From: Bradyrhizobium tropiciagri
GTDB lineage: Bacteria; Pseudomonadota; Alphaproteobacteria; Rhizobiales; Xanthobacteraceae
DNA length: 64,000 nt
Assembly (NCBI RefSeq): GCF_018130545.1
Contig: NZ_JAFCKF010000003.1
Coordinates: 1 to 64,000 of the forward strand
Reading direction: 5' to 3'
Shown piece by piece: positions 28,404 through 37,137 of the stretch. Under the pieces are notes generated by a model. That model ran no database searches and had not been told where the DNA came from. It saw nothing but the letters and a program-made list of their open reading frames with translations. Numbering within the stretch: the stretch's first letter is position 1; every line of letters starts with the position of its first letter. The position numbers and the translations under genes were made by a program.

Positions 28404-29738
28404 CTAGCTCCCGCCGCGCTCCTTGCGCAGCCTGTTCCAGTAATCCAGCCGTTTCCTGATCTCGCGCTCGAAGCCGCGATCGGGTGGATCGTAGAAGGTC
28501 TGGCGGCCCAGCGCTTCCGGGAAATAGTCCTGGCCGGAGAACGCGTCCGGCGCGTCGTGGTCGTACTGATAGCCGGAGCCATAGCCCTCCGACTTCATCA
28601 GCTTGGTGGGCGAATTCAGGATGTGCTTCGGCGGCAGCAGCGAGCCGCCCTGCTTCGCGGTCTGCATCGCGGCGCCGAACGCGGTATAGACCGCGTTCGA
28701 TTTCGGCGCGGTGGCGAGATAGACCACGGCCTGCGCGATCGCGAGCTCGCCTTCCGGCGAACCCAGGAAGTCATAGGCATCCTTGGCGGCGTTGCAGACC
28801 GCCAGCGCCTGCGGATCGGCAAGGCCGATATCCTCGACCGCCATCCGCACCACGCGCCGCGCCAGGAACAGCGGGTCCTCGCCGGCATCGAGCATGCGCG
28901 CGAGATAATACAGCGCCGCGTCCGGATCGGAGCCGCGCACCGACTTATGCAGCGCCGAGATCAGATTGTAATGCCCGTCGGCCGATTTGTCGTAGATCGG
29001 CGCGCGGCGTTGCAGGATCGACTGCAACTGCTCGGCGTCGAACACCTCGCCCTTGCGCGCGGCGCGCCAGACCTCTTCGGCCAATGTCAGCGAGGCACGG
29101 CCATCGCCATCGGCCATCCGCACCAGCACGGTGCGCGCCTCCGCATCGAGCGGCAGGCTCTTGCCCTCGATCTTCTCGGCATTGGCGAACAGCTTTTCGA
29201 TCGCGGCCGTATCGAGCGAGTGAAACACCAGCACCCGGGCGCGCGACAGAAGCGCCGCGTTGAGCTCGAACGACGGGTTCTCCGTGGTGGCGCCGACCAG
29301 CACCACCGTGCCGTCCTCCATGACAGGCAGAAAGGAATCCTGCTGCGCGCGGTTGAACCGATGCACCTCGTCGACGAACAGCAGCGTGCCCTTGCCGGTC
29401 TCGCGGCGGGCACGCGCGGCATCGAACGCCTTCTTCAGATCGGCGACGCCTGAGAACACCGCGGAGATCTGCTCGAAATGCAGCTCGGTGGCGTCGGCGA
29501 GCAGCCGCGCCACGGTGGTCTTGCCGGTGCCGGGCGGTCCCCAGAACACCAGCGAGCCCAAGGTGCGCGTCTCCAGCATGCGGGTCAGCGCGCCGTCGGG
29601 CCCGAGGATGTGGTCCTGGCCGACCACGTCAGCCAGCGTGCGCGGGCGCAGCCGGTCCGGCAGCGGGTGTGGCGCGTCCTGCTCCATCCCCGCCGCGGCG
29701 AACAGGTTCGTCGCGTCCCGCGGTTGCTTCGGGCTCAC
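28404..29738 (-). CDS. rarA: Replication-associated recombination protein A (AAA+ ATPase)
   Basis: A 444-residue RarA/MgsA clamp-loader-like ATPase acting at stalled replication forks. It has Walker A GPPGTGKTT (67-75), Walker B LLFVDEVHRFNRAQQDSFLP, sensor VLVGATTENPSFELNAALLSRARV, and the C-terminal tetramerisation domain with SVRGSDPDAALYYLARMLDAGEDPLFLARR. It starts at a GTG, seven bases after the stop of the DegQ-like protease gene, so the two are cotranscribed. Confidence 0.95.
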   Translation of the reverse strand: MSPKQPRDATNLFAAAGMEQDAPHPLPDRLRPRTLADVVGQDHILGPDGALTRMLETRTLGSLVFWGPPGTGKTTVARLLADATELHFEQISAVFSGVADLKKAFDAARARRETGKGTLLFVDEVHRFNRAQQDSFLPVMEDGTVVLVGATTENPSFELNAALLSRARVLVFHSLDTAAIEKLFANAEKIEGKSLPLDAEARTVLVRMADGDGRASLTLAEEVWRAARKGEVFDAEQLQSILQRRAPIYDKSADGHYNLISALHKSVRGSDPDAALYYLARMLDAGEDPLFLARRVVRMAVEDIGLADPQALAVCNAAKDAYDFLGSPEGELAIAQAVVYLATAPKSNAVYTAFGAAMQTAKQGGSLLPPKHILNSPTKLMKSEGYGSGYQYDHDAPDAFSGQDYFPEALGRQTFYDPPDRGFEREIRKRLDYWNRLRKERGGS

Positions 29739-29745
29739 TTGCGGC

Positions 29746-31158
29746 TCATCCGCCGAGCGTCACATTGATCTGCTGACCGCCGCGCACCAAGGTGATGCGC
29801 CAGATCCGCGAGCCCGCCTTCGATACCTTGTCGAGGTCGCTGGTGCGCACGATCTTCTCATTGTTGACCGCGAGGATGATGTCGCCTTTCTGGAAGCCGA
29901 CATTGGCGGCGGTGCCGTCGTCCGCGAGCTCGGTGACGACGACGCCCTCGGCGCCGGCGTCGAGATGCAGCTCATCGGCCAGCGCCGGCGAGATATTGGC
30001 GACCCTGGCGCCCTGGAACGGCGAGCGCCCGGTCAGCACGATCTCGTCGCGGTTGGTGTCGGGCGCGGTCTCCAGCGGCACGGTCAGCTTCACCGGCTTG
30101 CCGGCGCGCTGCACCTCGATCTCCGCGCTGCCGCCGAGCGGCCGGGTCGCGAAGCGGTAGTCGAACGCGTTGGGATCGTCGACCGCCGTGCCGTCGATCC
30201 CGACGATCAGGTCGGAGAGCTTGAGCCCGGCCTTCGCCGCCGGGCTGTTCGGCGCGACGTTGGCGACCAGCGCACCGGTCGGCAGCTTCAGCCCCAGCGT
30301 CTCCGCGATCTCCGGCGTGACCGCCTGCAACCGCGCACCGAGCCATGGCCGCTTCACATTCTTGCCGCCACTCTTGGCGGAGGCCACCACCACGCGCACC
30401 ATGTTGGCCGGGATCGCAAAGCCGATGCCCTGCGAGCCGCCGGAGCGCGAGAAGATCGCGGTGTTGATACCGGCCAAGCGTCCGGTCATGTCGACCAGCG
30501 CACCGCCGGAATTGCCGGGATTGATCGCGGCGTCGGTCTGAATGAAGAATTGATAATCCGTGATCCCGACTTGAGTACGCGCGAGCGCCGAGATGATGCC
30601 GTGCGTCACGGTCTGGCCGACGCCGAACGGATTGCCGATCGCGAGCACGACGTCACCGACCTGCAGCTGGTCGGAATTGGCGAAGTCGAGCGTTGCGAAT
30701 TTTTCCTTGTTGGTCTCCTTCAGCCTGAGCACCGCAAGGTCGGTGCGGCTGTCCTTCAGCACGATCTCGGCCTCATATTCGCGCTTGTCGGCGAGCGAGA
30801 CCTTGACCTGGTCGGCGCCCTCGATCACGTGATTGTTTGTGACCACGAGGCCGGACGCATCGACCATCACGCCGGAGCCGAGCGAGCGCTGCATCTGCTC
30901 GGGCTGCTGCCCGGGCACGCCGAAGAAGCGACGGAAGATCGGATCGTCCAGGAACGGATTGCGGTTCTGCACCGTCTTGGCGGCGTAGACATTGACCACC
31001 GCCGGCTGCACCCGCTGCACGATCGGCGCGTAGGACAGCTGGAGCTCGGCCTGCGAGGACGGCACGCGGCGGTCCTGGGCTGCGGCCGGGGACAGATTCC
31101 CCATGAAAGCCAACGTGCACAGGGCGGATATGGCAGCAAAGCGGACAGGTCGGAGCAT
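29746..31158 (-). CDS. Periplasmic Do-family serine protease (DegQ/MucD-like)
   Basis: A 470-residue trypsin-like protease/chaperone for damaged envelope proteins. A signal peptide (ending NLSPAAAQ) is followed by the protease domain with triad His110 (VTNNHVIEGAD), Asp140 (TDLAVLRL) and Ser217 (NPGNSGGALVD), then two PDZ domains (about 275-360 and 385-465). The start ATG at 31158 has AGGTGAG upstream; the in-frame GTG at 31164 would overlap that ribosome binding site. It lies upstream of rarA in the same operon. Confidence 0.93.
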   Translation of the reverse strand: MLRPVRFAAISALCTLAFMGNLSPAAAQDRRVPSSQAELQLSYAPIVQRVQPAVVNVYAAKTVQNRNPFLDDPIFRRFFGVPGQQPEQMQRSLGSGVMVDASGLVVTNNHVIEGADQVKVSLADKREYEAEIVLKDSRTDLAVLRLKETNKEKFATLDFANSDQLQVGDVVLAIGNPFGVGQTVTHGIISALARTQVGITDYQFFIQTDAAINPGNSGGALVDMTGRLAGINTAIFSRSGGSQGIGFAIPANMVRVVVASAKSGGKNVKRPWLGARLQAVTPEIAETLGLKLPTGALVANVAPNSPAAKAGLKLSDLIVGIDGTAVDDPNAFDYRFATRPLGGSAEIEVQRAGKPVKLTVPLETAPDTNRDEIVLTGRSPFQGARVANISPALADELHLDAGAEGVVVTELADDGTAANVGFQKGDIILAVNNEKIVRTSDLDKVSKAGSRIWRITLVRGGQQINVTLGG

Positions 31159-31451
31159 TCTCACCTCTCGTGGAAAACGCCGGAATATAGGCGTGTTCGC
31201 CGGGCAATTGAAGGGCGCCGGGCCGGATAAACCGCCCCCCGCCAGACCGGTGCAAAACCCCTGGCCGTCGCGTTGAAGCGCGCCGCCAAGCTTCTATGAT
31301 GCCTGTCATCTCACTGCGCTGCTCCGCTTGTTGCCTGCGGACAACAAGCGGAACTGCGAAGCCTGGAAGCACTGTCGCGCGTCAGTCACGTTCGACTCCT
31401 AGGACCGTTCAGTGAGTGAGTGGGGACTTCAAAACACAACAGGGGTGCAAC
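31159..31451. other. Divergent intergenic region with a leader hairpin
   Basis: About 290 bp between the protease and porin genes, with no coding frame. It holds an 11-bp perfect inverted repeat, TCCGCTTGTTG (31323-31333) and CAACAAGCGGA (31342-31352), 8-bp loop, about 100 bp before the porin start. It must also carry both divergent promoters, which I could not pinpoint. Confidence 0.65.
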
Positions 31452-33050
31452 ATGGGTGCGATAAAAGTCGGTGCAATCGCGATCGGGCTTGCGGGGGCGC
31501 TCGCCGCCTCGCCGGCCCATTCGCAATCAGCCGGAGGCGGCAGTGATGCCGAGATCGCGCTGCTCAAGCAGCAGCTGAAGATGCTCGAGCAGAAGCTCGA
31601 CAAACTGCAGAAGCAGACCAACGCCAATACCGCGTCCGCAGCCAGCGCAAACGCCAACGCAAAGGCGGCCGATGCGAAGGCTGCCCGCGTCGCAAGCGCC
31701 AACGCCGCGATCCCGGTGAAGGGCCCGGTCGCGCCGTCCGGCGTCGTGGTGACGATGCCGAACAACCGGCCGACGATCTGCACCGCGGACGAACAGAACT
31801 GCGTTGCGATCACCAGCCGCGTGCACTGGGATGTCGGAGGTTACGACTATCGTCCCAACACCGCAGGCACCTCGCCGCAGAAGCTCGACAGCGGCGAGAA
31901 TCTGCGCCGCGCCCGCATCGGCATCGTCGGCAAATTCTTCGGCGACTGGAATTACGCGCTGATCTACGACTTCGGCGGCACGTCCGACGGCTTTGGCGGC
32001 GCCGCGGCGGGATCGCTGCCCGGCGGCGGCACCTCCGGTGTCGAGAATGCCTATCTGAGCTACACTGGCTTCAAGCCGTTCGGCGGCAAGATGGCGATCG
32101 AAGGCGGCATCATGGACATCCCGTGGACGCTAGACGAAGCCACCAGCTCCAACGACATCCTGTTCATGGAGCGCGCCTCGGTCGGCATCATCGCGCAGAA
32201 CATCGCGGCCGGCGACTTCCGCTCCGGCGCCGGCACCCGCTGGTGGAACGACCAGCTCTGGATCGGCGGCTATGTCACCGGACCGACGACCGGCGCAATC
32301 CACTCCGCGTCCTCGGCCTCGCCGGCCGGCTCGTCCGAGCAGTATGGCGGTGTCGTGCGCGTCGCCGGCAATCCGATCAGCGGCAAGAACTACTCGGTAC
32401 ATATCGGTGCCGACGCGGAATGGCTGGTGCAGCCGCCGCGCAACCAGCTGACGCAGGCACAGACGCTGACGCTGAGCGACCGGCCCGAGCTGCGCATCGA
32501 TCCGACGACGCTGATTTCGACCGGTGCGATCGCCAACGTGTCGGGCGCACAGGTCTACGGCGTCGAGGCGGCCGCGACCTACGGCTCGTTCATTGCGCAG
32601 GGCGAGTACTATTGGTTCAACGTGGATCGTTCCGCGAATACCGGGCTGCCGCCGTTCGGCGCACCGAGCCTGAAATTCGACGGCGGCTACGCGCAGGTCG
32701 GCTATGTGCTGACTGGCGAGAACCACGCCTACAACGCGGCGACGGCCTCCTACGGCGGAATCAAGCCGCACGATCCGTTCTCGCTCGCCGGCGGCGGCAT
32801 CGGCGCCTGGGAAGTCGCCGGTCGCGTCAGCACGATGAACCTCAACGACCAGGTCGGCCAGGCAGTCGGCGTCGCGGGTGGACGGCAGACCGTCTACACC
32901 GCCGCGCTGAACTGGTACGTCAACAACAATGTCCGCTTCATGCTGAACTATCTGCATGGCGACGTCGCCAAGCAGGCCTCGGCGACTTCGAGCGCGGATG
33001 TCGGCTCGAAGTTCGACGCGGTCGCGCTGCGCACGCAGGTTGCGTTCTGA
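31452..33050 (+). CDS. OprO/OprP-type outer-membrane porin with N-terminal coiled coil
   Basis: A 532-residue outer-membrane protein. A signal peptide (MGAIKVGAIAIGLAGALAASPAHSQ) is followed by a coiled coil (about residues 32-57; EIALLKQQLKMLEQKLDKLQKQT), an Ala/Asn/Lys-rich linker, and a beta barrel that ends in a phenylalanine (RTQVAF), the Bam signal. The barrel start RRARIGIVGKFFGDWNYALIYDF and the closing YVNNNVRFMLNYLHG are typical of phosphate-selective porins O/P; anion preference is inferred. The ATG at 31452 is used because the signal peptide starts there. Confidence 0.9.
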   Translation: MGAIKVGAIAIGLAGALAASPAHSQSAGGGSDAEIALLKQQLKMLEQKLDKLQKQTNANTASAASANANAKAADAKAARVASANAAIPVKGPVAPSGVVVTMPNNRPTICTADEQNCVAITSRVHWDVGGYDYRPNTAGTSPQKLDSGENLRRARIGIVGKFFGDWNYALIYDFGGTSDGFGGAAAGSLPGGGTSGVENAYLSYTGFKPFGGKMAIEGGIMDIPWTLDEATSSNDILFMERASVGIIAQNIAAGDFRSGAGTRWWNDQLWIGGYVTGPTTGAIHSASSASPAGSSEQYGGVVRVAGNPISGKNYSVHIGADAEWLVQPPRNQLTQAQTLTLSDRPELRIDPTTLISTGAIANVSGAQVYGVEAAATYGSFIAQGEYYWFNVDRSANTGLPPFGAPSLKFDGGYAQVGYVLTGENHAYNAATASYGGIKPHDPFSLAGGGIGAWEVAGRVSTMNLNDQVGQAVGVAGGRQTVYTAALNWYVNNNVRFMLNYLHGDVAKQASATSSADVGSKFDAVALRTQVAF

Positions 33051-33075
33051 GACAGCGTGACCTGTCGTCAACAAA

Positions 33076-33106
33076 GAAACGGCCGGGGCAACGCTCCGGC
33101 CGTTTC
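33076..33106. terminator. Bidirectional terminator between the porin and HxlR genes
   Basis: A perfect 11-bp stem GAAACGGCCGG / CCGGCCGTTTC with a nine-base loop lies between convergent stop codons at 33050 and 33118. It can serve either strand; the T-run is short. Confidence 0.8.
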
Positions 33107-33117
33107 ATTCTGATGCG

Positions 33118-33492
33118 CTAGGCCGCGTTCTTCTTCACCACGACCTCCGGCGCCGGCGCGCAGGACAGCCGCTCCTGATGACCCTCGCCCCAGGCCTTCA
33201 GGATATCGATCACCGGGCGCAGGCTCTCACCGAGTTCGGACAGCGTGTATTCGACCCGCGGCGGCACCTCGGCATAGACCTTGCGGATCACGAGGCCGTC
33301 GTCCTCGAGCGCACGCAACTGCTTGGTCAGCATGCGCTGGGTGATGCCGGGCATCCGCCGCCGCAGCTCGCCGAAGCGCTGGGTGCCGGCCTGCAGATGA
33401 TACAGGATCACGCCCTTCCATTTGCCGTCGATCAGGTCGAGCGCCGCCTCGACCGCGCAGCCCGGCCGGCGCGCAAAATTCTTCCGTTTCAT
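33118..33492 (-). CDS. HxlR-family transcriptional regulator
   Basis: A 124-residue winged-helix regulator with the HxlR signature GCAVEAALDLIDGKWKGVIL near the N-terminus (Cys about 11), the recognition helix GITQRMLTKQLRALEDDGLV, and PPRVEYTLSELGESLRP. HxlR proteins often sense electrophiles or quinones through a conserved cysteine. The ATG at 33492 has GGGGAAA upstream. It is divergent from a quinone-oxidoreductase-like gene, with an operator-like palindrome between. Confidence 0.93.
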   Translation of the reverse strand: MKRKNFARRPGCAVEAALDLIDGKWKGVILYHLQAGTQRFGELRRRMPGITQRMLTKQLRALEDDGLVIRKVYAEVPPRVEYTLSELGESLRPVIDILKAWGEGHQERLSCAPAPEVVVKKNAA

Positions 33493-33507
33493 CGGTATTT
33501 CCCCAAT

Positions 33508-33534
33508 AGTATACAAACAGGGACTAGTTCCCTG
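33508..33534. promoter_or_regulatory. HxlR promoter -10 and operator palindrome
   Basis: On the minus strand TATACT (33508-33513) is a good -10 for the HxlR gene, 16 bases before its ATG. Overlapping its upstream spacer is the palindrome CAGGGA-CTAGT-TCCCTG (33518-33534, arms perfect). This layout fits autorepression and divergent control of the oxidoreductase; no clear -35 was found. Confidence 0.55.
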
Positions 33535-33610
33535 ATTTTACAGTACTTGCCAAACGGACGCCAGCGCGACAGGTATCACGGCAGGCAATCGCCCACCATG
33601 GAGACCAGGC

Positions 33611-34624
33611 ATGAAGGCCGTCGGATACCAAAAGTCGCTGCCGATCGAGGCGGCGGACTCGCTCGTCGATTTCGAGATCGCCAAGCCCGAGCCGAAGGGG
33701 CGCGATATCCGCGTCGCGGTGAAGGCCATCTCGGCCAACCCGGTCGACTACAAGGTGCGCAAGCGCGCTGCGCCGACGGATGGCAGCTACAAGATCCTCG
33801 GCTTCGATGCCGCCGGCGTGGTTGACGCGGTCGGGCCTGACGTCTCGCTGTTCAAGCCGGGCGATGAAGTGTTTTACGCGGGCTCGATCCTGCGCCAGGG
33901 CACCAATTCGGAATTTCATCTGGTCGACGAGCGCATCGTCGGCAACAAGCCGGCCTCGCTGTCATTCGCACAGGCCGCCGCCCTGCCCCTGACTTCGATC
34001 ACCGCGTGGGAGCTGCTGTTCGACCGGCTCGGCGCCGTGCCGGGCAAGAGCCTCGATCCGCGCACGCTCTTGATCACCGGCGGCGCCGGCGGCGTCGGCT
34101 CGATCCTGATCCAGCTGGCACGCCGCCTCACCGGGTTGACCGTGGTTGCGACCGCGACCCGACCGGAATCGCAGAAGTGGTGCCGCGATCTCGGCGCGCA
34201 TGCGGTGATCGACCACTCGCAGCCGATGAAGGAGCAGCTCGAAAAGCTGAAGCTGCCGCCGGTCGGCCTGGTCGCCAGCCTCACCTTCACCGACCAGCAC
34301 TACAAGTCGATCGCCGACTTCATCGCACCGCAGGGCAAGTTCGGCCTGATCGACGATCCCGCGGAATTCAACGTTGCCGCGTTCAAGGGCAAGGCGGTTT
34401 CGGTGCACTGGGAATCGATGTTCACGCGCTCCTCGTTCCAGACGCCGGACATGATCGCACAGCATCATCTGCTCAACGACGTTGCCGACCTGATCGCCAA
34501 GGGCGTGCTGCGCACCACGCTCGACCAGACGTTTGGTACCATCAACGCTGCCAATCTCAAGCGTGCCCACGCGCTGCTCGAGAGCGGCAAGTCGCGCGGC
34601 AAGATCGTGCTGGAAGGCTGGTAG
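33611..34624 (+). CDS. Zinc-type alcohol dehydrogenase/quinone oxidoreductase-like protein
   Basis: A 337-residue medium-chain dehydrogenase without the zinc-binding cysteines, as in quinone oxidoreductases. Landmarks are NPVDYKVRKRAAP, LGFDAAGVVDAVGPDVSLFKPGDEVFY and the NADPH loop TGGAGGVGSILIQLAR. It is expected to reduce quinones or enones with NADPH. Divergent placement next to an HxlR regulator strongly suggests induction by quinone or electrophile stress. The ATG at 33611 has GGAG upstream. Confidence 0.9.
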   Translation: MKAVGYQKSLPIEAADSLVDFEIAKPEPKGRDIRVAVKAISANPVDYKVRKRAAPTDGSYKILGFDAAGVVDAVGPDVSLFKPGDEVFYAGSILRQGTNSEFHLVDERIVGNKPASLSFAQAAALPLTSITAWELLFDRLGAVPGKSLDPRTLLITGGAGGVGSILIQLARRLTGLTVVATATRPESQKWCRDLGAHAVIDHSQPMKEQLEKLKLPPVGLVASLTFTDQHYKSIADFIAPQGKFGLIDDPAEFNVAAFKGKAVSVHWESMFTRSSFQTPDMIAQHHLLNDVADLIAKGVLRTTLDQTFGTINAANLKRAHALLESGKSRGKIVLEGW

Positions 34625-34672
34625 GCCCCGTACATTGGGCGGGATAGGCGGAAGCCGTAACGGACCGAGAAC

Positions 34673-34698
34673 GGCGGGTTACGCTACGCTAACCCGCC
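34673..34698. repeat. Palindromic intergenic repeat
   Basis: Perfect 9-bp arms GGCGGGTTA and TAACCCGCC flank an 8-bp loop, CGCTACGC. It resembles a dispersed repeat I recall from Bradyrhizobium genomes, and may also act as a weak terminator after the oxidoreductase gene. Confidence 0.65.
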
Positions 34699-34732
34699 CT
34701 ACATGACTTCCCCACAGGCCAGCTTGTGGCTT

Positions 34733-34760
34733 TTGCCAAAGCCGCCGGCGCCTGTATGAT
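34733..34760 (+). promoter_or_regulatory. Promoter of the phosphotransferase gene
   Basis: TTGCCA (34733-34738), a 16-bp spacer and TATGAT (34755-34760) each match the housekeeping consensus at five of six positions. Transcription would start near 34767, about 80 bases before the phosphotransferase ATG. Confidence 0.55.
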
Positions 34761-34846
34761 TTGCGCAACGATCACCCCGCCCTCAATCCGGCCGCGCAAG
34801 GCGCGGCTGGAACGGTGGTGACGCCCACGGGGATGGGAGGAAACCG

Positions 34847-35926
34847 ATGAGTTTGCTCACGGCCGATCCGTCGCGGATCGATCCGGAGTGGATGACGCGG
34901 GCGCTGCGCGCAGCCGGTGCGATCGACCAGGTCAGCGTCATCGATCTCGCTTGCAAGCCGGTCGGCAATGGCCTCGTCGGCGACAGCTATCGATTTCAGC
35001 TGAGCTATGACGGCGATGAGCCGAACGCGCCCGCAAGCGTGGTCGGCAAATTCCCGGCCGCAGATCCCGACAGCCGCCATTCCGGTTCCGCGCACACGCT
35101 TTATGTCCGCGAGGTTGCGTTCTATCGCGAGCTGGCGGCAACCGTCGCCATTCACACCCCGCGGCCGATCCTCGCCGAAATCGATCCGGCCACCGACGAT
35201 TTTACGCTGATCCTGGAGGACCTGGCGCCCGCGCGCCCGGGCGACCAGCTGGCCGGATGCGCAATCGCGGACTGTCAGACGGCGATGCGTGAGGCCGCCG
35301 CGTTGCATGCACCGCGATGGAACGATCCGAGCCTCGACGCGGTGCAATGCTTCGTGGTCGCCGCCAGCCGGCGCCGGGACCTTCGCGCGGTGCTGCCCGG
35401 CATCATCGGTCACTACAAGGAGCGCTATCGCGGCGTGATCGAGCCGGAATTCCTTGATCTGATCGACCGGCTGCCGGACGCGATCCCGCGCTACCAGGCC
35501 GACCGATCGGTGCCGCGAACGCTGCAGCACGCGGACTTCCGGCTCGACAACATGCTGTTCGATGTGCGCGGCAACACCCGTCCGATGGCGACGCTGGATT
35601 GGCAGACGCTGACGGTCGGGCCCGGGATCGTCGACGTCGCCTATTTCCTGTCGGCCGGCATCGACCCATCCGAACGGCGGCTTCATGAAGCCGAATTGGT
35701 GCGGTTCTATCATTCCGAGCTGATCCGCCGCGGCGTGCGCGACTATGGCTGGGATCAATGCTGGCGGGATTACCGGCGCTACACGCTGCATGGCATCATG
35801 ATCGGCGTGGTCTCGGCGCTCAGCGTGCAGCGCTCCGAACGCGGCGACGCGCTGTTCCTGAAGATGACCCGCGGCGCCTGCGCGCAAGCCCTCGACCACG
35901 ACAGTTTCTCATACTGGCTGGAATAA
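34847..35926 (+). CDS. APH-like phosphotransferase family protein
   Basis: A 359-residue aminoglycoside-phosphotransferase-fold protein. The catalytic loop LQHADFRLDNMLFD (HxDxxxxN) and the following metal-binding Asp in MATLDWQTLTVGPGIVDVAYFL are intact; the N-terminal nucleotide lobe has LEDLAPARPGDQ as hinge. Members of this branch phosphorylate small alcohols, acyl-CoA-linked hydroxyls or steroids; the substrate is unknown. GGGAGGAAA lies before the ATG. It is followed by an intergenic repeat and then a lipocalin-like gene in the same direction. Confidence 0.9.
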   Translation: MSLLTADPSRIDPEWMTRALRAAGAIDQVSVIDLACKPVGNGLVGDSYRFQLSYDGDEPNAPASVVGKFPAADPDSRHSGSAHTLYVREVAFYRELAATVAIHTPRPILAEIDPATDDFTLILEDLAPARPGDQLAGCAIADCQTAMREAAALHAPRWNDPSLDAVQCFVVAASRRRDLRAVLPGIIGHYKERYRGVIEPEFLDLIDRLPDAIPRYQADRSVPRTLQHADFRLDNMLFDVRGNTRPMATLDWQTLTVGPGIVDVAYFLSAGIDPSERRLHEAELVRFYHSELIRRGVRDYGWDQCWRDYRRYTLHGIMIGVVSALSVQRSERGDALFLKMTRGACAQALDHDSFSYWLE

Positions 35927-35927
35927 A

Positions 35928-35971
35928 GCGTTTTCGAGCGAAGTGAGTACCGGTTCGCGTGAAGAAAACGC
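35928..35971. repeat. Intergenic palindromic repeat (GCGTTTTC type)
   Basis: GCGTTTTC (35928-35935) and GAAAACGC (35964-35971) bracket GAGCGAAGTGAGTACCGGTT and a few further bases. I recognise this sequence as a very common intergenic repeat in Bradyrhizobium and relatives. Its presence argues that an upstream GTG at 35959 is not the start of the next gene. Confidence 0.7.
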
Positions 35972-36009
35972 GTCAAGAAGAAGTCAGAGGACTATCGAAA
36001 GGGATCGGC

Positions 36010-37137
36010 GTGCTCAACAAACTGGACGACTTCCCCATCCACCAGACGCCGGAGCCGATCGCGGTTCCCTCGACCAGCGACCGCAATGTCTATGACCGCA
36101 CCTGGTTCAACGGCTACACCGCCGACGGCGCGTATTATTTCGGCATCGGCATCGCGATCTACCCGCACCGCAGGATTCTCGACTGCGCCTTCAGCGTCGT
36201 CGAGCGCGGCGGACGGCAGCACTGCTTCTACGGCTCGCGGCGCGCGCCGCTGGAGCGCACCGAGATGCAGGTCGGCCCGTTCCGGCTCGAGGTCATCGAA
36301 CCGATGCTGCGGACCCGTGTCGTGCTCGACGACAATGCGACGGGGCTATCCTGCGACCTGACCTTCTCGGCGCGCACCGCCGCGATCCAGGAGGCGCGCC
36401 AGACGCTGTGGTCGGGCGACCGCCGCGCCATGGATGCGACCCGGTTCGACCAGTTCGGCCGCTGGAGCGGGCTCGTTCGCCACCCCGATGGCGAGATCAA
36501 GGTCGACGATCGCACCTGCTACGGCACCAAGGATCGCTCCTGGGGCGTGCGCAATGTCGGCGAGCGCGATGTCGGCGGCGCGCCGATGCCGCTGCCGAGC
36601 GTGTTCTTCCTCTGGGCGCCACTGGTCTGGGACGACCACATCTCGCACGCGATCTTCTTCGACGGCACGCAAGGCGAGGCGCTGGTGCGCGAGGGCATCA
36701 CCGCGCCGCTCTACCGCAGCGAGGCCGAGATCCCCGGCGTCGTCGACGGCCTCGACCGCCGCATGGCGACCGCGCGGCACCGCGTGAGCTATGTTCCGAA
36801 TACGCGACTGGCGCGCTCGGCCGAAATCGACCTGGTCGATATCGACGGCCACACCACGACCATAGCCCTCGATCCGATCCTCAAATTCCAGATGAAGGGC
36901 CTCGGCTACGGCCATCCGCAATGGGGCCAGGGCATGTGGAAGGGCGAGCTCGAGATCGGTGGCGAGTCGTTCGATCCTTCGACACTCGACCCGTTGGCCC
37001 GCGAGAATGTTCACGTGCAACAGGTGGTGCGCGCCCGCCAGGGCAGCCAGACGGGGATCGGCGTGCTGGAGCAGATCTGCTTCGGCCCCTACCGTCCCGC
37101 AGGGTTCAGCGGGTTCCTCGACGGCGCCAAGGCATAG
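36010..37137 (+). CDS. Uncharacterised protein, possibly CrtC/AttH lipocalin-like
   Basis: A 375-residue soluble protein without a signal peptide. The pattern WFNGYTADGAYYFGIGIAIYPHRRILDCAFSVVE, a middle block with DRTCYGTKDRSWGVRN, and the end PLARENVHVQQVVRA recall the two-lipocalin-domain fold of CrtC/AttH-like proteins, but I hold this only loosely. The GTG at 36010 is preferred over GTG 35959, which lies inside a dispersed repeat. It follows a phosphotransferase gene, so the two may handle the same lipid-like or terpenoid substrate; that is inference. Confidence 0.78.
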   Translation: MLNKLDDFPIHQTPEPIAVPSTSDRNVYDRTWFNGYTADGAYYFGIGIAIYPHRRILDCAFSVVERGGRQHCFYGSRRAPLERTEMQVGPFRLEVIEPMLRTRVVLDDNATGLSCDLTFSARTAAIQEARQTLWSGDRRAMDATRFDQFGRWSGLVRHPDGEIKVDDRTCYGTKDRSWGVRNVGERDVGGAPMPLPSVFFLWAPLVWDDHISHAIFFDGTQGEALVREGITAPLYRSEAEIPGVVDGLDRRMATARHRVSYVPNTRLARSAEIDLVDIDGHTTTIALDPILKFQMKGLGYGHPQWGQGMWKGELEIGGESFDPSTLDPLARENVHVQQVVRARQGSQTGIGVLEQICFGPYRPAGFSGFLDGAKA

